64,000 nucleotides of DNA from Lineus longissimus (taxonomy: Eukaryota; Nemertea; Pilidiophora; Heteronemertea; Lineidae): assembly GCF_910592395.1 (NCBI RefSeq), contig NC_088319.1, positions 17,732,001 to 17,796,000 on the forward strand. Direction: 5' to 3'. This document shows positions 9,948 to 20,336 of this stretch, piece by piece. Made by a program: the position numbers and the translations under genes. How positions within the stretch are numbered: the first letter of the stretch is position 1; each line of letters starts with the position of its first letter. A model generated the notes under the pieces. The model had not been told where the DNA came from. It did no database searches and saw only the letters and a list, made by a program, of their open reading frames with translations.

Positions 9948-12900
9948 CTAAAGGGCTTCATCCGACATAAGGTTTGCTTTATCAAGAGAACTGGTTGTAG
10001 TGGTGGGCATTGCCTGCTGCACCACCTGATGTAGCTGGACCGTTTGGAAGGAAGAGTGGAGCTGTTGGAGAGCACCCAGCACCAAGGAAGAACAGCCTGC
10101 ATCACCTTGAGTATTATGGGAGGGCACGACTGACGTAGACACCCCCATCGTGTGGTCTGCTTGAGAAGCAGACCCTGCTCCTGTGGTAAAAACAGGGCTG
10201 CGTCTGAGCTCTGTTGAAACTGATTCCAAGGAAACAGAAGGTTTTCTGTTCGATGTGACCGCAGGAATTTCAGCCACACCGATTGAGGCTTGAGATGTAA
10301 TGGAGGCGTTTTGTTCCTTGGCTGTGACTCCGATTTCCGGGTTCAAAATGGAAAATCCTTCAGCATCAGTAAATATTGGCATTGAAAGGTATTTTGGCTG
10401 TTCTTGGCTGGTTACCATGGCAATATTAGCTTCTGTCATCAAAGACTTTGGTTGCTCAGCTAAGTTTGCTGTCATCATGGTTACACCCGCTGCTGGCTTG
10501 GTTGCAACCATTGGCAACGATGTCATATTCATGAGTTCTTCTGCAGTAAAAACTTGTACTGTCATCATTGAGGATGCAGGCCGTTGAGCGGTCATACCCG
10601 GCATCATGACTTGATAAGGCAAACTGTTTGGCACTTGTCCCGCCATCTCAACAACTGGGACAGTTTTATATTCATCGGATTCTGGTATGTCTATAACTCT
10701 CTTCATGAATGTCGGTTTGCCTGAGCTTTCAACATCCATTTTCACACTAGTTGTCCTGAAGCTACCAGAATGTTCACCAAGCTTAGTGCCTGGAAACGCA
10801 GTTGAATCGTGCTCTCCTGACGGAGCAGGAGTTAATGGCAAAACTAATGGCTGAGCACCATGAACAGGAATTGTCAAAACTAATGGCTGAGCACCATGAG
10901 AGGTTGAGGAAGGCTGACCTGGCACGGCCTCTGGTAATTCCTCTGAATTCAACGCTTCCTTTTGCACATGTGCAGTCCAGTTTCCCCCCCAATCTGGTTG
11001 AGCCCGAAGCTCCACGCCTGGCTGAGGTGCTGGAAGAAGTAATGGGTCGTGCACCTGATTGACAACTGCACCAGACTGCGCTGGAATGCTCGCAACAAAA
11101 GTGACAGTTCTAGTTTCGCCCTTTAAAACCGTTGTTCGTTTTTTACGACCAGGAGCACCAGACATTTTGACGACATCACCATCACTCTCTGGTGCATGTT
11201 TCTTCAGATGGCACGTGAGTGAACTCCTCTGTCGTGCGGAGTAATCACAATGTGGACATTTGAGTGGTTTCTCGTCCGTGTGAATTCTCATGTGAATTTT
11301 GCGCTGATACAGCGTGCGGAACGACTTCTGACAGGTTGCCCATTCACACGGGTAATTCCTCTCCTTCGTGTGATAGACAATGATATGCTGCTTCAAGTCC
11401 TTCTTCTCATAGAAGAGCTGATCACAGTCCTCGTAATGACACTGGATGGCTTTAATCCTCAGATGAACACGGTTAAAATGAGTGTCAAGGGATCGACGCT
11501 TTGCAAACTTTTTGTCACATTTCTCACATGAGAAGCGCTTATCTGCATGGACAGCGCGGACATGATCCTGTAACAGTTTTCTTGAGTAGAAAGTCTTGTC
11601 ACACACACTGCATACTTGGTCTCGAACCAACCGTTTATGTAACTTCACATGGACACGCAAACTGGAAGATGTCTTAAACTGATGCTTGCAGGTGTCGCAG
11701 ATGTGAACCCGTGGTTTCTTTTCAGACAGTTCTGGATGGGCCTGCATTATATGGACTTTGATGGCACTTTTAACATAATTTGTATATTCACAGTGAGGAC
11801 ACTTCTCTCGAATGTTCCCATGTCGTTTCCGGTGTGCCCACATGCCAGATTTTGTTTTGGTTATCCAGCCGCATGTTGGACAAACAATGTCTGGTCGGTT
11901 TGTGAAATGCTGACTTTTATGATTGGACCAACTTGCCCAACCGTGACACTTCTTCCGACATAACCGACATTCGTAAATGTTTCTACGTGCAACAGTCTTA
12001 GCTGCCTCATCTTTGTGTAAGATATAATCCTTTTGGGTTCGTAGCCCCTTTGGATCTCTGTGCTTGGTGACAATATGCCATTGCCCATCTCCACTAGCAT
12101 CAGTTCCAGCATCAAGCAATGTCTTATTCTGTTTAGCCCCCTTGTGTCTTGGCTTGAGTACTTTCACTTGAACAACACCATGTTCCCCTTCAGCCTCAGG
12201 AATCACATCACCTCCATCTAACTCCAGACCCGGCGAGATTCTTGTCAGAGGACGTCCCCGTATTTTCATAACATTCTCATTCTCCACTGGTGTCTCTCTC
12301 AACCCTAATTTCGTTCTCCTTCCTCTGCCAGATGGCTTACTAGTACCCTTAGTTCTTTTTCCCTTCTTCCATTTGCCTCCATTTTCCAGTCTGTCAGACT
12401 GTTTCACACTCTTGCTCCCTCTCGTTCCCGATTTCGTTCTCCTCCCTTTAGTGATAGTTTTATCCTTTCTCTGCCCCTCACATTCACTCTCTGCATTTAG
12501 ATTTGAATCAAATAGTTCAGTAACTGTTGATATTTCAGTCGCCAACGTTGATAATGTAAGATCTTGGTACTTCTTTTGTTGGCAGCTTTTCTCTTGGTAT
12601 TTTACCAGATGTAGGAGGTTCGGAGCAGTTTCTGCTGACGTCTCCCTGGAAACAACAACAAGGGTTCAATCAGAGAAGATAACAACAGGTTTTAACAACA
12701 ACCACAGCAACAGGGGCAGATCCAGCGGTGCGAGAAAGAGGGCGCATCAGAGAACGGGTATTTCGACTCAATTTCCCACAATCAATGGTCAATTTCAAAG
12801 AATTTTATCAATAAGGAGAGGCCCACAAGAAATCACTCCAGCCCACAAACATTTTTTTCTGCACATCTCGACTACACAACAACACACTGCATAATGTGCT

Positions 12901-14368
12901 TTCAAATGACGTGCACATTGTTCAGGCAGCAGTGTTACAGTGTCACTGATTGAACTCACCCAGTTAGGATCGAAGTGTTGATTTGACTATAAACCAGTAG
13001 GAGATAGATGAGGAAGTCCTCAGGATCAAGCTTTGAGTGTTCTGCTGCATCTGTGAACCACTTCTCAATGGAGATGTTTACAGGCACACAGACGTGACCT
13101 CTGACCTCAGAGTTGACATGGAGATGAGGCGTACTCAGCTCTGAAAGGAAAATGAAAGACTGGTAGTATCACTTGTAAGCATTCCATTCTAAGATTGTGC
13201 ATGGCAGTCTCATGTTGACATCATACACATAGGGGATGATCAATTTGACAAGGTCAAGGATAAAAAGAAGATTACCTTTGGCAGTTGCCTGGTGTCTATT
13301 CTTCCACAGGTTCCAAGGCCATGGTGAGGTGAGGATGGAACTGATGATTTCAAACATCCGCTTCATACACATCACTTCATCAGGAAGCCCAAGCAGTTTC
13401 TGGAGTTTGTGGAATTCCTCTGAAATTCCTCGATCGACTGGAAAACAGAATGAACACAACTTATAAACAGCCATCATGGCAGCGCAAGCCAAACAATCCT
13501 TGTATAGGCACAGCTTTAAAGGCCTTTAGCTACCATACTAATGGCAGACAACAGCGTGTAAAAGTTCACTGCACAGAGATAATCTGATTTCAATAGCTTT
13601 TCCGGAGTGTGATTTTGAGGCTCAATGGCACAATCCATGACAAGTAACTGTCCTTACCAAATGTCAATTCAGTCCTGCTTGAAATCATCTGAGAATCATC
13701 TGTTTTATCACCACATAGATTCAAGTCCACACTTTGTCTTTGATCAAGCTGACTGCCCTCCCCACCCACGGAGGTTTCCATCCTCATGTCCCCACCTTCG
13801 CACGCTGGTTGACTTGATGGTTGATTCTTATTTCTTTTGTAAACTGAAAGAAAGATTGTCCATCCTAATCAATCAAGACGGTGGCAGTATATTCAGGCTG
13901 CCGGAAACTAGTGTTTAAGCAACTATACACTAAGGTGTTCACAACTGTGCATGGAGTACTTCACTCAAGAGACAGTTATTCTGGTCAGTTACACACCAAG
14001 CATTAGCAGGTGAACATAAGAACTGTCAGTGTGTCATCGTCCTCCTCGCTAAGTCCCAAGGCATTCATGCTGCGAGTTCATCACACCACCTGGCATATAG
14101 ATTGAGACAAACACAATGGAATACCACATTACCAGTGTTCACCCAGGCAGTCAGCAACACATAGGACCTCACACACTGACACAGTCCCCCTATGGTTTCG
14201 ATTACTGGACGAAATCGACTTTAGTCTTCGTCGAAAATTATTCAAAGCCGATAATTCACCGAGACATATTTGTCATTCCCCTTCGCCTCCATTTCAGCAG
14301 ATGTTGTTAAATGTGTTGAAAACATTTCTAACGTTACACGGCGGATCTTTACCATGTTTTGAGCTCAT
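9948..14368 (-). CDS. Nine-finger C2H2 zinc finger protein with unrecognised N-terminal region
   Basis: Likely nuclear DNA-binding protein of about 1080 residues. Exons on the minus strand are 14353-14368 (ATG, five codons), 13658-13843, 13276-13437, 12960-13140 and 9948-12645; all phases fit (1, 1, 1, 2), and the summed length is an exact multiple of three. The start reads MSSKHVYKRNKNQPSSQ. Residues of about 70-190 form a region rich in hydrophobic helices (KLQKLLGLPDEVMCMKRMFE, then PWPWNLW, then PEDFLIYLLLVYSQI) that I do not recognise. A basic Lys/Arg-rich stretch with AT-hook-like IRGRPL follows. Nine C2H2 fingers lie at about residues 406-665, genomic about 11975-11195, beginning YECRLC and ending HLKKH. 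The C-terminal 400 residues are Pro/Ser/Thr/Val/Met-rich, low in charge, with a doubled HGAQPLVL, and end NLMSDEAL. Calling only the last exon would lose about 215 N-terminal residues. The target is unknown. Confidence 0.85.
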
Positions 14369-15263
14369 TTTGTTGTTCGTTTTGAAGTGTCCGAAATAGG
14401 AAATCACAATTTTTTTTATTATTTATCAATTCCACGTTAGCCGTAGACTCTTTCACCAGTCTCCTGCATTCACTCATTACAGAGACTGGCACTTGACCGC
14501 ATTTCACGCGTCATGAACTAGATTAGGGGGGCGAGCCAAGGAATACCTGCGTGCTCGGTATTAACAGTGCATCCACTGTATGCACGGCTCGCCTCGGGTA
14601 AATCAACGGATAGGGTCGAGGTTTCAGAACGACGCTCTCTTGTCGTCGTCCGTTTTTGGAAGTTGGTTGTGCCAAGGACCCATTAATGATAGGTCTGTGT
14701 AGTTGTGCAAGTGTTGTTGTGATTAGTGAAGACATGATCAGCCAGTTTCAACAACCATGCAGGTATCTCTATCTCTATCTCAAGTTCGGACGTCATGTCT
14801 CAGGCGGAGATGTCTTCACGCCGGCTGAGATGGGTGTCTCCATATACACATGTATATATATAGTCTGCTGGCGACATGTTATTCGGCCACCTCATGGTGT
14901 CCCTGGGTGTCCAAAACAATTAACAACTCGCACCAAAATCAGCGTACAAGACACAGAATAATACTATTGGTGGCTCTAACTCCGCAAAGGGCAAAAGGGG
15001 CTTGAGTTCGGGTTCGGGGGAAGCCTCCCCCCCCCCCCCATTGGACTCTCAATAAGCCCTTCTGAGACGCTTATTGCGTCCCCAGTCGATGGATTAGAAA
15101 TGAATTTTGTTTACATGTGTATACTACACGTAACCATTAGACTCACACCTGTTGTGTGAGTGAGGATATCAAAACAGTCGATGTGTATTCGTCCAGAGTT
15201 GAGTCGAGTCTCTCTCTGTAGTTAAAGAAAGGAAACAAGAAACCAGTAGGATTATAAAGTGGG

Positions 15264-15269
15264 TTTATT
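15264..15269 (-). terminator. Poly(A) signal of selenoprotein M
   Basis: AATAAA on the minus strand lies about 140 bp downstream of the SECIS core and about 440 bp after the stop codon, as expected for the 3' UTR end. Confidence 0.6.
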
Positions 15270-15394
15270 TCAAAACTATTAAAATCTATATCATATTCAT
15301 ATAATGTCGTTGCAACAATGGGGGTTACATGTGTTCATTTCTAAAACCCGCCCAGCCTCTGAATCCCAACTCAACACTTGATTTCTGACTAACA

Positions 15395-15455
15395 ACAAGC
15401 AAAGGATCAAGCGACACCCTGTAAGATTTCGGGTGCTGCCATCATACGACCATGA
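15395..15455 (-). promoter_or_regulatory. SECIS element (selenocysteine insertion)
   Basis: On the minus strand, in the 3' UTR, ATGA (15445-15442) begins a stem whose 5' side is GGCAGCACCC. The loop GAAATCTTACA contains unpaired A's, and the 3' side GGGTGTCGCT is followed by TGAT (15409-15406). About ten pairs form, with one A-C mismatch and some G-U pairs. The ATGA/TGAT pair gives the non-canonical G-A quartet, and the spacing to the apical A's fits eukaryotic SECIS structures. I folded this by eye only. Confidence 0.8.
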
Positions 15456-15707
15456 TTAGAAAGAAGAAAGGATTTTGTTAGAAGACAGTGACGCTGGAGG
15501 ATTTGTGGCAGAGGTCATTGAGGTCAATGAGGTCAACGCTCACATTCTGGTAGGGAGGGAGAAGTTGAAATGAAGACTCGGTAGGTTATTCTGGCTGTCA
15601 CCCCTCAGCGGTCCTGATGACAGATGATGGATGTGGCGATATATGCAAAAGTTTTCATATTCCACAACAGAATAACCTGCCTTGTTCCAGGCATGTACGC
15701 CCAGAAC

Positions 15708-17391
15708 TTACAACTCGTCTTTATCGTCTTGGGCTTGCTTGTCGTCCCAAGAAGAAGACGGTGGTTCGTCCGGGAAAATATAATTGCCTTCCGCGTCGAA
15801 AAGCTTGTCCCAACCCTTTAGCGTTGGCTTCTTGCCTGGGTTGGCCAGCTTCTTGATACCTCTGGTACGGAGCAGAGTGTGAATGGCTGGGCCCTTCAGG
15901 AACTCTAGGGCGTGTTTCTGGAAGAAGACGAAACAAGGCCGGGGATGAGTACAGGCGAGCGAGGACTTGGTAGATAATGCCACGCAAACTGCCTTTGGCA
16001 GCGACCAACGATGCTACAAACTGAATTCACTCTTTCCTACTGACATTGAGAAGAGCCAGTGTTCACCATTGCCATAGCCAATATCACATTTTGACCTAAA
16101 CCCGGGAGAAATCCGTTAATAGATGTTTTAAGTTGCCGATCAACCTACCTCCACTGTTTCACCATCTTTGTTGAGGAACAACAAGAACGGGTCCTCGCCA
16201 GATTTCTCGACGAACTCCACATTCTCGCTGGGAGAGGGTTAAGGAAAGATCGAACATTGAGATAACTTCACCTGAGAGAAAGGACTACGCCGTCTCGAAA
16301 ATAAAATAAACGCCAGCTACTGATGGTAAAGTTCCTGTGTTCCCACTGGCCATGCCTTCCCAGGATTTGTGTCTAACTGTATGCCCTCTGTATGACTACC
16401 ACATGCCCTCCGCCTTCAAATTTTCTAGTTGGTATGTTTAAAGTGCAAATATGTCATTTCACTTTTTACATTCAGCGATGCTGACAGATGTCGCAAACAG
16501 TTATTGATGAAGGGACATTGTCAGCTCCAGGGTAGTTCATCATGTTGTCTCTCAATTGCTTTTAGACGATCAGTTATCCAAGCTTATTTGATTACGTACA
16601 GTAATCTGTATCAACTGTATAGTATTCCGTGGTGTCAACAGGCTGTTGCCACCACGAGCCCAGACCACGGGACCCATTGTCCCAAGCTGCTGACCATATC
16701 ATCAGCAACATCTCTCCGCCAGGTAATGGGCTGCTGCATGACATGGCTGCTTAGTGAATTTACTATCACGGATGATGATATGAAAACGAATTGAAATGAG
16801 AAAAAAAGACCTGTAGAATAAGAGGGCCAGTGCTGCCAGGGTTCTGAATCAGTGGTTAGGCGATTCTCGTGTATGCATGGCCACGAGCATGAAAAAGCGG
16901 AAACACTAAAAAAACGTTACGCATCAGGCACAACTCCCTAACCCCGTCTCTGGTTACAGATAAAGGCATGGAGAGGCCTGATGTCATTGTTCTATCAAAG
17001 GATACTAGAAACGGAACTGATCCTGGACGAATGCTTTAACATCCTCCAGGCCGTTCAGACGTCACCCGCTGCAACTCTGGAAAGAAAAGCTTGTGATTAG
17101 ACAGGGTCGACAGGTATTCTCAATATGCGTAATTATGCGAAAACGAGTTAGCGCTGGGTAATTTGAAAACCTCCGCTTCTCACCAAATGATATGTGAATT
17201 ACATGTCCCAATTCAATCTATGATGGGTCATGTTGAAAATCGGAAACGACGTGTCGGTGATATAATTAATCCCGAAAATGCAGACTTACATCAATGCGGG
17301 CACTGACTATCGTCTTGTCGTCATCGCACCTGACCAGCGCGAAACCGGCAGACGCCAACAGCAACACCTGTATCCAGCCGCGGTCAACCAT
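15708..17391 (-). CDS. SELENOM: Selenoprotein M (Sec encoded by UGA)
   Basis: Endoplasmic-reticulum thioredoxin-fold selenoprotein, 153 residues. Minus-strand exons are 17290-17391, 17006-17076, 16149-16227 and 15708-15917; phases match (0, 2, 0). Exon 1 encodes a signal peptide (VLLLASAGFAL). Exon 2 begins S-C-S-G-[TGA]-R-L-N-G-L, giving the redox motif C-S-G-U at residues 36-39, then EDVKAFVQDQFRF. This follows the family pattern ARVETCGGU-x-LN-x-L-x-x-VKAFV. Exon 3 (VEFVEKSGEDPFLLFLNKDG) and exon 4 continue the fold. The protein has a C-terminal extension of about 40 residues and ends DDKDEL, an ER-retrieval signal. The UGA is at 17064-17062. The SECIS sits in the 3' UTR. Ordinary ORF calling breaks this gene at the UGA. 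The family call is firm. Confidence 0.93.
17062..17064 (-). other. SELENOM: Selenocysteine codon UGA
   Basis: TGA on the minus strand is the fourth position of the C-x-x-U motif in exon 2 of SELENOM. Reading continues in frame for 14 more family-conserved positions before the donor at 17005/17006. Confidence 0.9.
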
Positions 17392-17399
17392 GATTCTGA

Positions 17400-18180
17400 C
17401 GGCTGCCGCCCAGTTAAGTGATTATAAACCAAAGGCAACCTCATCCCCGGATTCACGTCTGCAGTTCACTCTCACAATCTGTTGGTGTATTTCTGAACGT
17501 AAATGTTGCTGAAGACGAGATTGTATGCTGATTCTCCGCCACGTGATGAACTCCGAGATAATCTCACCCCATGGTAAAATTTCATGTCAAACCAAAACGT
17601 AGCCAATCCGCGGAATAGATGCAAAGCGTGGTTAGATGCAATTGGTTGTCAGGATTTCAGAAACAGGAAGAAGACTCGTCGTGGCAGCTACAACATGTTG
17701 GACCAATGTTCTGATGGTTGCTCTGATAACGTCCTAATCTCGTTCGCCATCTTTGGCGAGTGCCTGGTGACGGCGCAAGACAATGGATACCGAGCCACGC
17801 GGGATCACCACCCAGGATCGGTGTGTCGATACGGGATGGCCGTTATCTGACATCTCAGTTTTAACGTCTGTCAGAAGCACCCCAGCTGTTACAAGCAGTC
17901 TAGATGGGTTTGCAATCGTAGGAAGTCATCCGCTCCCCCTGCATTTTAATTTTACTTATCCATTATGATGATGCCTTTGCCGACCCTTTACCTGTATTGT
18001 AATAATAGGTGGGTTTGCAATCTGCAGGTTTGCAAATCCATCCCCGAGGACCAACTATACTTGTATCAGTCGCATGTCCATCACTTGAAGGTCTAAAACA
18101 AAATCCTTCTCAAAAGAGGCCGCGATCAAGTCGATCCACTCTTTAGCTGCTTAGAAGCAACCAATTCAAGGCGGCTCCGG
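17400..18180. other. Intergenic stretch upstream of SELENOM
   Basis: Presumed SELENOM promoter region just above 17391. An 88-residue plus-strand ORF at 17584-17850 has no recognisable domain, and I do not call it a gene. Confidence 0.4.
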
Positions 18181-18184
18181 AATT

Positions 18185-18560
18185 GAAGAAGTTACTGCTC
18201 TGCAAGTGCACATCCTCCTGAGGATCTTGGATGGCTTCCAGGATCAACAACTCCCACTCACATATTACCTTCTTGACTTCAAGAAGGCCTTCCACTCGAT
18301 TAATATGACTACTATGTTTGTCACCCTTCGAAGTTTCGGGATTCCCATGAAAGGTAGGGGACCCCGAGAGATGGTGAATGACAGGCGCCATAGCTGAAAC
18401 CTACACGACCTTCTATGTCGCAACCGATGTGCTCCGGGGGATGGCCTTGCACCATTCCTTTATTTACCATCTTAGGCTAAACCCCACCTGCTGAAAAAGG
18501 CTGATGGCAAATGATGATAGTGGAGTCGTCGTCGTGCTTCAATACGGTATCCCTCCATTG
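18185..18560 (+). mobile_element. Decayed non-LTR retrotransposon reverse transcriptase fragment
   Basis: The plus strand reads VHILLRILDGFQDQQLP, then YYLLDFKKAFHSIN (RT motif A: normally D-x-K-x-A-F-D, here His replaces the last Asp), then LRSFGIP, followed after stops and frame slips by GDGLAPFLY. That resembles the motif GVLQGDTLAPFLF of LINE-type enzymes. No YADD box, endonuclease or ends are visible. The fragment is dead. Confidence 0.7.
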
Positions 18561-19600
18561 CAAAGCTAAGTGATTAGGACTTTGCAGATCACTGACAATT
18601 CATCATTGACAATCTAAAGACAATCGGACTAACCGCAAGGTAAATTTAAGTACAACAATTAGGCTCTAATTTGGGGACCCCTTTACCTAGGCCTACAAAC
18701 TCATAGCTGGTACAGGCCCATTCCTATACCGATGGTATTTGGCATAATTTCACGCAAGCGAAAACGGTCATAGATCTTTCCGCCAACTTATGGTGATACT
18801 CACAAGAGTTTATCTAGGCCTACATGCTCCTTGGCTTAACACGTTTTGAGCTGGGCTCTAACTATGTGATATGACTGTACAGAGCTGAGTCCTTAATGCA
18901 GGTGCACATACCCAGTGGCAATTCACTTATCGATTCCCGATCATTTCTATCCATCAGCAAGTGCAGGCATTATTGGACTTACAAGTGAAACACTCTGGAT
19001 GAGAAATATGGACAGTGTTTCAGTTCTTGGAGCAGTAAGATCGTAAACAGTCTAGAAACTTTCAAGGAACAAAAGGTAGGATTTTTGTTTTCAAGTCATG
19101 ACACTTGTTACCGCCTAACGACAACCTGTGGATGCGTCTCACATTGACATTATGTACATCTTCATAGCACTCCATATGGTCATCCAACAGTTATTTAATA
19201 CGGGAGTCTAAAAGTTGTCCCAATAAAATATCGAAATCGGGCCTAATGATGATTTGGATCGTTGGCTGATACGGGTTCTCGGGCCGTGATTCCCCGGCGA
19301 ACTGCCCCGCATGCGAGCGGGTCACTCGAGATCACGGACCCACGTGTCGGTACTGATCATGGGCTGATATCCAAAGGTATTTGTTCAACCCACAAAAGGA
19401 CTAACTCGTTAGTAGGCCACGAAGTATCAAAGCAATAAATGCAACGTACAACTTCCATATATAAATACGGAATTCTTAAAGGCTTTGCAATTCATAAGAA
19501 TTGGTTGTTAGTTTATACTTAGTGGAAGGCGAACAAACTTGAGAATCGAACGGGAAAATGTGTCCGGTCAACATGAGCTTATTGTATTTCGAATGATGGT
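18561..19600. other. Gene-free stretch before the TRIM-like gene
   Basis: No exon is supported. TAGGCCTA words occur at about 18688 and 18812. A noncoding first exon of the TRIM-like gene may end at a donor after CTGAAG at 19757. Confidence 0.4.
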
Positions 19601-20336
19601 GGGCCGGATGGTGCTGATCTTCGCGGGCTGTCTGTTGTACCTTAATATTGACCATACTTTCAAACGCCGACAGTTTGAAGGTCGAGACTGAGAATGCAGC
19701 GGTTGTCCTGGACCTGGATTTCTACATTCTAAGGAGCACATCTGGGATTTACTGAAGGTAAGCAATTGTCAGTTATCAGATTACCGCCATCTTTTGATAG
19801 GGAACATGTTAGATATTGGGAACACGAAAACTACAGCCGTTGGGTTCTTCTTGACTGGTTTCCTTTCTGAAAGCGGTCGAATGAGAACCGGGCAGCCATG
19901 GTGAAGACTCATCCAGTCTCGGACCACTTCACAGAATGCCCCGCGTCACCTTGACACCTTGAGTCTGACATCACTCCACCCTCAGTCATATTAGATTGTG
20001 CAAGGTGCATCATGGAAGTCCGGATAATTAGCCGCCTGGGTAACCTTACCAGATGATGGACGTTTGCAGCATTATGTTTCATGACACGAGTTTGGGAGTT
20101 CTATCTTAGATCAAAGAATGCTTTGAGAGACCAGCTAAGCTAACTCGAGTTTGATCTAAGTGACCGTTCTTCATGCGCAGAGACATAGAAACGACCCCGA
20201 ATCTTTCGTTTCTGCACTTCGACTCAATAAGCCCTGCAACATTTCTTGAAATCTACACCGTTATAGTTTTTCCTCTTCTTTTATCGAACGTGTTCTGACA
20301 ATTGGCGTTAAACGTCAACATCTGCTTTTTCAGTTG

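Noticed and set aside
10300..12115. Several plus- and minus-strand ORFs inside the zinc finger exon
   Set aside because: Antisense or frame shadows of the 2.7-kb finger exon.
14523..14735. 70-codon minus ORF upstream of the zinc finger start
   Set aside because: Lies upstream of a well-phased five-codon first exon with a good ATG context, and has no domain.
16835..16900. tRNA-like sequence CAGTGGTTAGGCGATTCTCG
   Set aside because: No convincing B box at the right distance.
17584..17850. 88-codon plus ORF with several cysteines
   Set aside because: No recognisable pattern, signal peptide or splice support.
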